Source of the DNA: Balanoglossus misakiensis
Taxonomy: Eukaryota > Hemichordata
Assembly (NCBI GenBank): GCA_040954595.2
Contig: CM082586.2
Coordinates: 11,718,001-11,782,000 of the forward strand
Direction: 5' to 3'
DNA: 64,000 nucleotides
The translations under genes were made by a program, and so were the position numbers. A model generated the notes under the pieces. That model searched no databases. It saw only the letters and a list, made by a program, of their open reading frames with translations, and was not told where the DNA came from. Shown in pieces: positions 49,201 through 59,300 of this stretch; position 1 is the first letter of the stretch, and each line of letters starts with the position of its first letter.

Positions 49201-52200
49201 AAGAATCTCATAGTTGTCGGTGTGTTATATCGCAAACCAGGAACTAGTGTCACAGAGTTTGAAGACAGTCTTTTTAATGTTCTTTGTTCTTTGAAACTGG
49301 ATAAAAAACATTGTATTCTTATGGGTGACTTTAATATTGATGTGTCAAGTCCAGATTCAAGTGCTCGGGATTTTATACCAAGGATGCAATGTCTTCATCT
49401 AGAACAGTTAATCTCCTCCACAACTCGTATTACAAGTACTTCCAAGTCGACCATTGATCATATTTATTCCAATATTAGCTCTTGTCACATTGATGCTGGT
49501 ACAATTATTGCTGATATTTCAGATCACTTACCTATTTTCTCTATTTTCAACAATTTCAATGTCCACACGCCATTTGTACGGTCAGTTTGTACAAGGAATT
49601 TCAGGCGCTATAACTCTGCTCGTTTTATTTCTGATTTAATTAATGTTAACTGGAACGTTGTTATGCATAACAATAGCTGTGTAAACACTGCTTTTGACAC
49701 CTTCAGCAATTTGTTCAGCCAGGTGTGTGACCATCATGCCCCACTTGAGGTTAAAACTATTAAGGCCAAGTGTAACAAAAATCCCTGGATTACCAAAGCT
49801 ATTAAGAAGTCAATTCGCACCAAACGCAAACTATATGCTAAAGTTGTCACCACACAACATGAACCAAGTGCTGTTGCTCGCTACACAACCTACAGAAATA
49901 TTCTTACAAGTGTTTTAAGAAAAGCCAAAAGGGTGTATTTTGCTAATTTATTCACTGTAAACAACAATGGTAAAGTGTGGAATGTTGTAAATGAGTTGCT
50001 TGGTAAAAACACTACTTTAGATAAAGCACCAGATCAGTTAAAGGTCAATGTAAATGGGATTGAAAGGTTGGTAGATAAGCCAGCTGATATGGCTAAGTGT
50101 TTTAATGACTTCTTTGTACATGTGGGTCAAAATCTGGCAAAACACATTCCAAAAACCACAAAAGATTTTAAAAATTATATGAATGATCCTATGCCAAACT
50201 CTTTTTTTCTCCATCCTGTTACGGTTGCTGAGATAAAAGAGATTTTGGTGCATCTTGACAGTAAAAAGGCCAGTGGGTGGGATAATATTCCTCCAAGACT
50301 CCTAATTGATGCAGCTGATGTTATTGCTCAACCTTTGACCCACATCATAAATATGTCTTTCTGTACCGGTGTCTTCCCTAATTCCTTAAAAGTCGCTAAG
50401 GTTAAACCTATCTTCAAGAAAGGAGAACAGAACATTGCTGGGAACTACAGACCCATCGCCATTTTATCAATGTTCAGTAAAGTGATAGAAAAAGTGGTAA
50501 ACAAACAAGTGATTACTTACCTTGATAAATATAATATATTATATAAGCACCAGTATGGCTTTAGAAAGAACCATAGCACCAAGCACACTTTGATTAACTT
50601 AGTTAACCACTTGTTAAAAGAAATTGATAAGGGGAATTCCACACTGGGGGTGTTTATTGACTTCAGCAAAGCTTTCGATACCATTCACCATGCCACTTTA
50701 TTGTCCAAGCTTGAACATTACGGGTTTAGGGGCCCCTGCCAGCATTGGTTTAACAGCTACCTCACAGACCGCTCACAGTATGTCACATTAACCAGTCATG
50801 TTTCAGAAAAGTCCTTGATCCACAATGGAGTCCCACAGGGATCAGTTTTGGGCCCAACCCTTTTCCTTATTTATATCAATGACCTTCCAAATTCTTCTAC
50901 ATTTTTTGATTTCCGTTTATTTGCTGACGACTCCAATCTCTTCCATTCCTTCTCAGGTGCAGATAGTATTAACTTGACTCATATATCCTCTTATTTAAAT
51001 GATGTTCAGCAATGGTGCAATGCCAACAAACTAACAATTAATAGGGCCAAGACTCACTTTATTATTTTTAGGGGTCGGCAGAAAAAACTTAATGTTCTTG
51101 GGTCATTGCAAATCCAGAATGAAGAAATCAAAGAGGTTGATGTGATACCATTTGTTGGGGTTTTATTGGATAAGCATCTGTCATGGTCACATCAAATTAA
51201 CAAAATAAATAATCTCATTAGGAAGCACTGTGGAATTTTATACAAGATTAGAAATATTTTACCACTCCATATCAGAATTTTGTATTACAACGCCTTCATA
51301 CTCCCCCATGTTACATATGGTCTTGAGGTTTGGGGCAATACTTACCCCACAAAGTTACGTTGTATCCAAGTTGCCCAAAAAACAATTGTACGTATAATGC
51401 TTTTCAAATCACACATGGACCATTCTTCTCCTCTCTTTAATCAACTGAATATTTTGGATATTACCAAGCTTCACAGTTATTTACTAGGTTCCTTCATTTA
51501 TTATTTATATCACCAGAAATCTCCACATTCACTTTCAGATTATTTTAACACAACAAGTCATGAGCATAATACCAGAATTTGGTTACATCACTATCTACGC
51601 CCGTTCCATGCCAAAACAAACTCAGGCCAGTTCTCGATATCACATACTGGAGCAAAAATCTGGAACGATATTCCTCCACAAATTAAGTCTTCAAATACTT
51701 TATGCCAATTTCGTAGGACATTTAAACAACACCTCTTAAACCAGTACAAATGAATTTGTAATTTTCTTGATGTAGTATGATGCTGTTTTGTTTGTTTGTT
51801 TGTGATTGTTGTTCCTTTCTTTTTTCCATTACCATTTGCAATGGATAACTTTACACTGTTGTAGTGAGATCGTACTTGAATCACGCTTCAAGCGTTCCCT
51901 CAACATTATCTTTTTTTTTCTGTAACCAAGCAAGCTATATTGTAGGAGTACAGGCTAGACTAGCTGTGGCTATTTCCTGACTCCATATTTACCCACCATT
52001 TGTATTTTTACCTATCATATGTACCCTTTAATTAATGGGTAAATAAAACATTATTATTATTATTATTATTATTATATAACTGACCTGGTTAGCAGTTGAA
52101 GGACCATACCAAAAGCTGTTGTCAGCAAAAGCATCATCACCATCTGTCCTCAACATGGCTTGAGCAGTCATTATCACTCCTGTTTCTGTGCCATGATCTG

Positions 52201-52946
52201 CTCGCAAGATCCTGGGGCAACCTGCAAACAAATTAGGATTGACATTGGCAGCTCTTACAGTTAAAATGTTAACCCCCCCCCCCAAAAAAAAAAAAAAAAT
52301 TGTACACACTAGATTTAATTTTTAAGAAAGATTTTCATTCCAAATGCTTTACTGCCTACACGTAGTTTCAATGTTTTTCAACACAGCCTGGATATGTGAA
52401 GATCATTACAATGTTGCCACAGGAAATATTGGGTACAAGACTAATATGAGCATGCAATGGATAATTGTCATTGATTAGTGGTTGGCTAAATTTATCGCCT
52501 TTACCCAGTTCAGAAATGTCAATAAAACAAATTTTGTCAAAATGATATGTTTAACAACCTTGAGTGAATGTGTCTATTACCTTTCAGCTTCTCAACTGTG
52601 TCTATGAAATAGGAAGCAACTTTGCTTGGATCATTGTTTGATGCACCAACTTTCAACCACAACACCCTTCGCGAAAATCTATAGAAAACAAAGTTATTAT
52701 TAATTTTCAAATTAAAAAAGGAATAAGTAAATTTCATTGCATAAACATATTTCCACAGAATTGTTACTAAATGTGCTTCATTAATCTTAGCTTTCATCAA
52801 TATTGTGATTCTCAAAAAACCAATGGTGTTACAATGGGTCTCCAGCATTCCTCAGAAAGGTTTGTATAGATGATAAGTTGATAGAACTTACCCATCGATG
52901 CAACCATGAATGGCAAATCCATATGGAGATAGTTTATCATACCCAT
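46198..52946 (-). CDS. Spliced integrase-core (DDE, rve-like) protein gene, 5' end missing
   Basis: Seven exons on the minus strand, read in order: 52,946-52,892; 52,678-52,581; 52,221-52,085; 47,265-47,200; 46,832-46,786; 46,497-46,346; and a tentative last exon 46,289-46,198. Phases agree at every junction (1/2/1/0/0/2/1). The joined protein (~214 residues) has the order seen in the metazoan integrase-core domain family: GYDKLSPYGFAIHGCIDG, FSRRVLWLKVG with NNDP, GCPRILRADHGTETG, STANQ-RIERWWG and RELDEVVERWNHHRIR. The second acidic residue (D in RADHG) and the Glu (RIERWW) are present; the first Asp codon is probably split by the intron above 52,946. Members of this family are transposon-derived and often domesticated; their function is mostly unknown. 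Upstream exons (N-terminal helical and DNA-binding part) are not visible; a hairpin and a satellite array lie there instead. Confidence 0.82.
46346..46832 (-). CDS. Two integrase exons following the catalytic core
   Basis: Exon 46,832-46,786 (47 bp) encodes DLVSMGHLQLGDPVN. Exon 46,497-46,346 (152 bp) encodes MSMQFCYFSVMQRELDEVVERWNHH and continues to a CPELL end. They join in phase 2, forming an Ile codon. The FCYFSVMQRELDEV helix and WNHHRIR motif are typical of the segment after the DDE core in this family. Confidence 0.75.
47200..47265 (-). CDS. Integrase exon with catalytic Glu
   Basis: 66 bp with the acceptor CTTCTTACAG and donor GTAAAG, phase 0 at both ends. It encodes RIERWWGVLRSKSADWWIDHFK. 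With NQ from the previous exon this gives the family motif NQRIERWW, where Glu completes the acidic triad, 40 residues after the second Asp. Confidence 0.86.
47947..48759 (+). pseudogene. LINE ORF1 with one in-frame TAG
   Basis: The Met at 47,947 (MPRRKDQTPYGSS) opens a frame interrupted only by a TAG at 48,136-48,138 and continuing in the same frame to 48,759. The 270-codon product would have a proline/serine-rich start, a coiled coil (about residues 70-115; LELENKEVKETNAQLF), the NRRENIELHGIPES motif of the RRM-like domain, and a basic C-terminal domain (RFLSRKKRDYIHRNKKK). The expected role is RNA binding and particle formation. The single nonsense change suggests recent inactivation. Restart at an internal Met is also possible. 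Confidence 0.82.
48802..51753 (+). CDS. LINE ORF2, endonuclease and reverse transcriptase, intact
   Basis: 983 uninterrupted codons. The AP-type endonuclease has N43 (HINARSL), E73 (GVSETW), D176/N178 (GDFNID), TIDHIYSN, and D241/H242 (ISDHLP). The RT follows with KASGWDNIPPRLL, NYRPIAILSMFSKV, QYGFRKNHST, D620 in GVFIDFSKAFDT, GVPQGSVLGPTLFLIYINDL, and FADD at 707-710. Thumb motifs FVGVLLDKHLSW and YGLEVWGNTY come after. No RNase H is seen. Gene order and motifs fit the CR1/L2/Jockey assemblage. All catalytic residues are present, so this ORF could still act, perhaps in trans. ORF2 starts 42 bp after the ORF1 stop. Confidence 0.93.
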   Translation: MPNSVNDIDDDIFTVTNHILEPSTFNDKFSSRSSHSFSVSHINARSLCNSIDDVRLLYNECITSPFHIIGVSETWQINNPTFFNLPNYSFELNSRNIGRGGGVGAYIHCSLKYKLLNFNVVHSESLWFEICGLKNLIVVGVLYRKPGTSVTEFEDSLFNVLCSLKLDKKHCILMGDFNIDVSSPDSSARDFIPRMQCLHLEQLISSTTRITSTSKSTIDHIYSNISSCHIDAGTIIADISDHLPIFSIFNNFNVHTPFVRSVCTRNFRRYNSARFISDLINVNWNVVMHNNSCVNTAFDTFSNLFSQVCDHHAPLEVKTIKAKCNKNPWITKAIKKSIRTKRKLYAKVVTTQHEPSAVARYTTYRNILTSVLRKAKRVYFANLFTVNNNGKVWNVVNELLGKNTTLDKAPDQLKVNVNGIERLVDKPADMAKCFNDFFVHVGQNLAKHIPKTTKDFKNYMNDPMPNSFFLHPVTVAEIKEILVHLDSKKASGWDNIPPRLLIDAADVIAQPLTHIINMSFCTGVFPNSLKVAKVKPIFKKGEQNIAGNYRPIAILSMFSKVIEKVVNKQVITYLDKYNILYKHQYGFRKNHSTKHTLINLVNHLLKEIDKGNSTLGVFIDFSKAFDTIHHATLLSKLEHYGFRGPCQHWFNSYLTDRSQYVTLTSHVSEKSLIHNGVPQGSVLGPTLFLIYINDLPNSSTFFDFRLFADDSNLFHSFSGADSINLTHISSYLNDVQQWCNANKLTINRAKTHFIIFRGRQKKLNVLGSLQIQNEEIKEVDVIPFVGVLLDKHLSWSHQINKINNLIRKHCGILYKIRNILPLHIRILYYNAFILPHVTYGLEVWGNTYPTKLRCIQVAQKTIVRIMLFKSHMDHSSPLFNQLNILDITKLHSYLLGSFIYYLYHQKSPHSLSDYFNTTSHEHNTRIWLHHYLRPFHAKTNSGQFSISHTGAKIWNDIPPQIKSSNTLCQFRRTFKQHLLNQYK
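52050..52075 (+). repeat. (ATT)n tail of the CR1/L2-like LINE
   Basis: About eight TTA/ATT triplets follow AATAAAACA. The tail ends next to the splice donor of the integrase exon at 52,085. Confidence 0.85.
52085..52221 (-). CDS. Integrase exon with second catalytic Asp
   Basis: 137 bp with the acceptor TGTTTGCAG and donor GTCAGT. It encodes GCPRILRADHGTETGVI and ends STANQ in phase 0. The Asp in RADHGTE is the expected second catalytic residue. The donor is followed after about nine nucleotides by the tail of an inserted LINE. Confidence 0.86.
52581..52678 (-). CDS. Integrase exon, FSRRVLWLKVG segment
   Basis: 98 bp with the acceptor TTTTCTATAG and donor GTAATA. It completes the Gly from the previous exon and gives 32 codons including FSRRVLWLKVGASNNDPSKV. 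This strand-rich segment follows the first acidic residue in integrase folds. Confidence 0.82.
52892..52946 (-). CDS. Integrase exon, GYDKL segment
   Basis: The acceptor TTTTTTTTTAG and donor GTAAGT frame GYDKLSPYGFAIHGCID. It enters in phase 1, so the codon before Gly ends in AT; Asp (GAT) is expected there from the family pattern and would be the first catalytic acid. It leaves with two bases of a Gly codon. Confidence 0.8.
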
Positions 52947-52968
52947 CTAAAAAAAAAATCAAAACACA

Positions 52969-53291
52969 ATGTCATACATGCCTAAATGTAGGGATAAACT
53001 GTTAATGCCATCTTGAAAATTTGCAGTGCATTATGGGTCAATTGAGTTCCGGTTGGGGGGAGTAGCGTCTACAACCTATCCATTTCCAGCGGTTTAGTCA
53101 GATTTTCTTCATGTAACTACTACTACTAACGTTACTTGAAGAAAATCTGACAAAACTGCTGGAAAATTGGATAGGTTGTAGACGCTACTCCCCCCCCCCC
53201 CCCAACTGGGACTCAATTGACCGATAATGCACTGCAAATTTTCAAGATGGCGTTAACACAGTTTATCCCTATATTTAGGCATGTATGACAT
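52969..53291. mobile_element. ~323 bp hairpin (foldback) element
   Basis: The left arm starts ATGTCATACATGCCTAAATG and the right arm ends with its inverse, TATTTAGGCATGTATGACAT. Arms of about 150 bp match with few changes, including a G-run of 6 on the left opposite a longer C-run on the right, and TCAATTGA and GATAGGTTGTAGACGC motifs. The loop is short, near 53,115-53,135 (ACTACTACTACTAACG). No coding capacity. A (TA)n tract follows directly, then the second satellite. Confidence 0.9.
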
Positions 53292-53303
53292 ATATATATA
53301 TAT

Positions 53304-55149
53304 CTGTAATGGAAATGCAGAAAGTACCTTATATTTTCTGTAAAATAGACATTTAATTGGCAAGCCGTCCTGCATCAATTATTAATTGTGTACATGCACT
53401 AAAGCGCCCTCACTGCTGGGTGTGTTGTATGGTCTTTAACCCTGTTTCAAATTAGAGTACTTTCTGCAATTTCAAGACAGATATTACGTGCCATTGGAGA
53501 GCTCCATTGACTGGTCATTCATACTGTTTTCATTCATTCATTGCGGCATCAATATATTTTATCTATTCTAGCCAAAGAGCTTGGCACCTGTTGAAATGAA
53601 CTCATCTGCTGTGGGCCAGTTTATTGGTGGCAGTTGAGCTGAGGAGAGCACCTTCCTTCCCGGCACGCCACCAAGTAAAGTTCCACGCCGCCCACCACAG
53701 ATGCCAGCAGTCATTCATGCGAGTGAGTGTAATTGCAAATTTGCCTATTCTAGAATTCTGTAATGGAAATGGAGAAAGTACCTTATATTTTCTGTAAAAT
53801 AGACATTTAATTGGCAAGCCGTCCTGCATCAATTATTAATTGTGTACATGCACTAAAGCGCCCTCACTGCTGGGTGTGTTGTATGGTCTTTAACCCTGTT
53901 TCAAATTAGAGTACTTTCTGCAATTTCAAGACAGATCTTACGTGCCATTGGAGAGCTCCATTGACTGGTCATTCATACTGTTTTCATTCATTCATTGCGG
54001 CATCAATATATTTTATCTATTCTAGCCAAAGAGCTTGGCACCTGTTGAAATGAACTCATCTGCTGTGGGCCAGTTTATTGGTGGCAGTTGAGCTGAGGAG
54101 AGCACCTTCCTTCCCGGCACGCCACCAAGTAAAGTTCCACACCGCCCACCACAGATGCCAGCATTCATTCATGCGAGTGAGTGTAATTGCAAATTTGCCT
54201 ATTCTAGAATTCTAGAATAGGCAAATTTGCAATTACACTCACTCTAGAATAGGCAAATTTGCAATTACACTCACTCGCATGAATGAATGCTGGCATCTGT
54301 GGTGGGCGGCGTGGAACTTTACTTGGTGGCGTGCCGGGAAGGAAGGTGCTCTCCTCAGCTCAACTGCCACCAATAAACTGGCCCACAGCAGATGAGTTCA
54401 TTTCAACAGGTGCCAAGCTCTTTGGCTAGAATAGATAAAATATATTGATGCCGCAATGAATGAATGAAAACAGTATGAATGACCAGTCAATGGAGCTCTC
54501 CAATGGCACGTAAGATCTGTCTTGAAATTGCAGAAAGTACTCTAATTTGAAACAGGGTTAAAGACCATACAACACACCCAGCAGTGAGGGCGCTTTAGTG
54601 CATGTACACAATTAATAATTGATGCAGGACGGCTTGCCAATTAAATGTCTATTTTACAGAAAATATAAGGTACTTTCTCCATTTCCATTACAGAATTCTA
54701 GAATAGGCAAATTTGCAATTACACTCACTCGCATGAATGACTGCTGGCATCTGTGGTGGGCGGCGTGGAACTTTACTTGGTGGCGTGCCGGGAAGGAAGG
54801 TGCTCTCCTCAGCTCAACTGCCACCAATAAACTGGCCCACAGCAGATGAGTTCATTTCAACAGGTGCCAAGCTCTTTGGCTAGAATAGATAAAATATATT
54901 GATGCCGCAATGAATGAATGAAAACAGTATGAATGACCAGTCAATGGAGCTCTCCAATGGCACGTAAGATCTGTCTTGAAATTGCAGAAAGTACTCTAAT
55001 TTGAAACAGGGTTAAAGACCATACAACACACCCAGCAGTGAGGGCGCTTTAGTGCATGTACACAATTAATAATTGATGCAGGACGGCTTGCCAATTAAAT
55101 GTCTATTTTACAGAAAATATAAGGTACTTTCTCCATTTCCATTACAGAT
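53304..55149. repeat. ~1.8 kb palindrome at the array edge
   Basis: Two B+A units run in reverse (53,304-54,207). The same units then run forward (54,208-55,149) around a centre near 54,207 with CTAGAATTCTAG. A private variant (GAATGACTGCTGG instead of GAATGAATGCTGG) occurs at the same distance in both arms, near 53,709 and 54,734, so the arms were copied from each other. A 32 bp partial A start (54,212-54,243) is extra at the centre. Confidence 0.9.
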
Positions 55150-55696
55150 CTAGAATAGGCAAATTTGCAATTACACTCACTCGCATGAATGAATGCTGGC
55201 ATCTGTGGTGGGCGGCGTGGAACTTTACTTGGTGGCGTGCCGGGAAGGAAGGTGCTCTCCTCAGCTCAACTGCCGCCAATAAACTGGCCCACAGCAGATG
55301 AGTTCATTTCAACAGGTGCCAAGCTCTTTGGCTAGAATAGATAAAATATATTGATGCCGCAATGAATGAATGAAAACAGTATGAATGACCAGTCAATGGA
55401 GCTCTCCAATGGCACGTAAGATTCTAGAATAGGCAAATTTGCAATTACACTCACTCGCATGAATGAATGCTGGCATCTGTGGTGGGCGGCGTGGAACTTT
55501 ACTTGGTGGCGTGCCGGGAAGGAAGGTGCTCTCCTCAGCTCAACTGCCACCAATAAACTGGCCCACAGCAGATGAGTTCATTTCAACAGGTGCCAAGCTC
55601 TTTGGCTAGAATAGATAAAATATATTGATGCCGCAATGAATGAATGAAAACAGTATGAATGACCAGTCAATGGAGCTCTCCAATGGCACGTAAGAT

Positions 55697-55873
55697 CTGT
55701 CTTGAAATTGCAGAAAGTACTCTAATTTGAAACAGGGTTAAAGACCATACAACACACCCAGCAGTGAGGGCGCTTTAGTGCATGTACACAATTAATAATT
55801 GATGCAGGACGGCTTGCCAATTAAATGTCTATTTTACAGAAAATATAAGGTACTTTCTCCATTTCCATTACAG
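55697..55873. mobile_element. B module: 177 bp with inverted ends (representative)
   Basis: The ends CTGTCTTGAAATTGCAGAAA and, inverted, CTGTAATGGAAATGGAGAAA match at 19 of the first 24 positions and continue to GTAC. It is flanked by GAT and ATC at the A junctions. This looks like a MITE that inserted between A modules and was amplified with them. The interior holds GAGGGCGCTTTAGTGCATGT. The target duplication cannot be fixed, because junctions vary (ATTC, AATTC, ATC, AATTTC). Confidence 0.75.
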
Positions 55874-56148
55874 ATCTAGAATAGGCAAATTTGCAATTAC
55901 ACTCACTCGCATGAATGAATGCTGGCATCTGTGGTGGGCGGCGTGGAACTTTACTTGGTGGCGTGCCGGGAAGGAAGGTGCTCTCCTCAGCTCAACTGCC
56001 ACCAATAAACTGGCCCACAGCAGATGAGTTCATTTCAACAGGTGCCAAGCTCTTTGGCTAGAATAGATAAAATATATTGATGCCGCAATGAATGAATGAA
56101 AACAGTATGAATGACCAGTCAATGGAGCTCTCCAATGGCACGTAAGAT
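55874..56148. repeat. A module of the second array (representative)
   Basis: About 275 bp, from CTAGAATAGGCAAATTTGC to CCAATGGCACGTAAG. It contains an internal second CTAGAATAG near its middle, followed again by AATGAATGAATG, hinting at an old half-unit duplication. No promoter, terminator or coding signal is convincing. Confidence 0.85.
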
Positions 56149-56327
56149 CTGTCTTGAAATTGCAGAAAGTACTCTAATTTGAAACAGGGTTAAAGACCAT
56201 ACAACACACCCAGCAGTGAGGGCGCTTTAGTGCATGTACACAATTAATAATTGATGCAGGACGGCTTGCCAATTAAATGTCTATTTTACAGAAAATATAA
56301 GGTACTTTCTCCATTTCCATTACAGAT

Positions 56328-59300
56328 CTAGAATAGGCAAATTTGCAATTACACTCACTCGCATGAATGAATGCTGGCATCTGTGGTGGGCGGCGTGGAA
56401 CTTTACTTGGTGGCGTGCCGGGAAGGAAGGTGCTCTCCTCAGCTCAACTGCCACCAATAAACTGGCCCACAGCAGATGAGTTCATTTCAACAGGTGCCAA
56501 GCTCTTTGGCTAGAATAGATAAAATATATTGATGCCGCAATGAATGAATGAAAACAGTATGAATGACCAGTCAAAGGAGCTCTCCAATGGCACGTAAGAA
56601 TTTCTAGAATAGGCAAATTTGCAATTACACTCACTCGCATGAATGAATGCTGGCATCTGTGGTGGGCGGCGTGGAACTTTACTTGGTGGCGTGCCGGGAA
56701 GGAAGGTGCTCTCCTCAGCTCAACTGCCACCAATAAACTGGCCCACAGCAGATGAGTTCATTTCAACAGGTGCCAAGCTCTTTGGCTAGAATAGATAAAA
56801 TATATTGATGCCGCAATGAATGAATGAAAACAGTATGAATGACCAGTCAATGGAGCTCTCCAATGGCGCGTAAGATTCTAGAATAGGCAAATTTGCAATT
56901 ACACTCACTCGCATGAATGAATGCTGGCATCTGTGGTGGGCAGCGTGGAACTTTACTTGGTGGCGTGCCGGGAAGGAAGGTGCTCTCCTCAGCTCAACTG
57001 CCACCAATAAACTGGCCCACAGCAGATGAGTTCATTTCAACAGGTGCCAAGCTCTTTGGCTAGAATAGATAAAATATATTGATGCCGCAATGAATGAATG
57101 AAAACAGTATGAATGACCAGTCAATGGAGCTCTCCAATGGCACGTAAGAATTCTAGAATAGGCAAATTTGCAATTACACTCACTCGCATGAATGAATGCT
57201 GGCATCTGTGGTGGGCGGCGTGGAACTTTACTTGGTGGCGTGCCGGGAAGGAAGGTGCTCTCCTCAGCTCAACTGCCACCAATAAACTGGCCCACAGCAG
57301 ATGAGTTCATTTCAACAGGTGCCAAGCTCTTTGGCTAGAATAGATAAAATATATTGATGCCGCAATGAATGAATGAAAACAGTATGAATGACCAGTCAAT
57401 GGAGCTCTCCAATGGCACGTAAGATTCTAGAATAGGCAAATTTGCAATTACACTCACTCGCATGAATGAATGCTGGCATCTGTGGTGGGCGGCGTGGAAC
57501 TTTACTTGGTGGCGTGCCGGGAAGGAAGGTGCTCTCCTCAGCTCAACTGCCACCAATAAACTGGCCCACAGCAGATGAGTTCATTTCAACAGGTGCCAAG
57601 CTCTTCGGCTAGAATAGATAAAATATATTGATGCCGCAATGAATGAATGAAAACAGTATGAATGACCAGTCAATGGAGCTCTCCAATGGCACGTAAGATT
57701 CTAGAATAGGCAAATTTGCAATTACACTCACTCGCATGAATGAATGCTGGCATCTGTGGTGGGCGGCGTGGAACTTTACTTGGTGGCGTGCCGGGAAAGA
57801 AGGTGCTCTCCTCAGCTCAACTGCCACCAATAAACTGGCCCACAGCAGATGAGTTCATTTCAACAGGTGCCAAGCTCTTTGGCTAGAATAGATAAAATAT
57901 ATTGATGCCGCAATGAATGAATGAAAACAGTATGAATGACCAGTCAATGGAGCTCTCCAATGGCACGTAAGATCTGTCTTGAAATTGCAGAAAGTACTCT
58001 AATTTGAAACAGGGTTAAAGACCATACAACACACCCAGCAGTGAGGGCGCTTTAGTGCATGTACACAATTAATAATTGATGCAGGACGGCTTGCCAATTA
58101 AATGTCTATTTTACAGAAAATATAAGGTACTTTCTCCATTTCCATTACAGATCTAGAATAGGCAAATTTGCAATTACACTCACTCGCATGAATGAATGCT
58201 GGCATCTGTGGTGGGCGGCGTGGAACTTTACTTGGTGGCGTGCCGGGAAGGAAGGTGCTCTCCTCAGCTCAACTGCCACCAATAAACTGGCCCACAGCAG
58301 ATGAGTTCATTTCAACAGGTGCCAAGCTCTTTGGCTAGAATAGATAAAATATATTGATGCCGCAATGAATGAATGAAAACAGTATGAATGACCAGTCAAA
58401 GGAGCTCTCCAATGGCACGTAAGAATTTCTAGAATAGGCAAATTTGCAATTACACTCACTCGCATGAATGAATGCTGGCATCTGTGGTGGGCGGCGTGGA
58501 ACTTTACTTGGTGGCGTGCCGGGAAGGAAGGTGCTCTCCTCAGCTCAACTGCCACCAATAAACTGGCCCACAGCAGATGAGTTCATTTCAACAGGTGCCA
58601 AGCTCTTTGGCTAGAATAGATAAAATATATTGATGCCGCAATGAATGAATGAAAACAGTATGAATGACCAGTCAATGGAGCTCTCCAATGGCGCGTAAGA
58701 TTCTAGAATAGGCAAATTTGCAATTACACTCACTCGCATGAATGAATGCTGGCATCTGTGGTGGGCAGCGTGGAACTTTACTTGGTGGCGTGCCGGGAAG
58801 GAAGGTGCTCTCCTCAGCTCAACTGCCACCAATAAACTGGCCCACAGCAGATGAGTTCATTTCAACAGGTGCCAAGCTCTTTGGCTAGAATAGATAAAAT
58901 ATATTGATGCCGCAATGAATGAATGAAAACAGTATGAATGACCAGTCAATGGAGCTCTCCAATGGCACGTAAGAATTCTAGAATAGGCAAATTTGCAATT
59001 ACACTCACTCGCATGAATGAATGCTGGCATCTGTGGTGGGCGGCGTGGAACTTTACTTGGTGGCGTGCCGGGAAGGAAGGTGCTCTCCTCAGCTCAACTG
59101 CCACCAATAAACTGGCCCACAGCAGATGAGTTCATTTCAACAGGTGCCAAGCTCTTCGGCTAGAATAGATAAAATATATTGATGCCGCAATGAATGAATG
59201 AAAACAGTATGAATGACCAGTCAATGGAGCTCTCCAATGGCACGTAAGATTCTAGAATAGGCAAATTTGCAATTACACTCACTCGCATGAATGAATGCTG

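Larger units (their letters stand above)
47600..52075 (+). mobile_element. CR1/L2-like non-LTR retrotransposon in an integrase intron
   Basis: The element lies opposite to the host gene. It has a 5' leader, a coiled-coil/RRM-type ORF1 with one stop, an intact 983-codon ORF2, a ~300 bp 3' UTR and an (ATT)n tail at 52,050-52,075. Tails of short tandem repeats rather than poly-A are typical of CR1/L2-group elements, which agrees with the RT motifs. The 5' end is not sharply defined: a GATAGAGGGCGCTGCGCATG stretch near 47,617 is a likely starting region. I see no clear target duplication. Confidence 0.88.
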
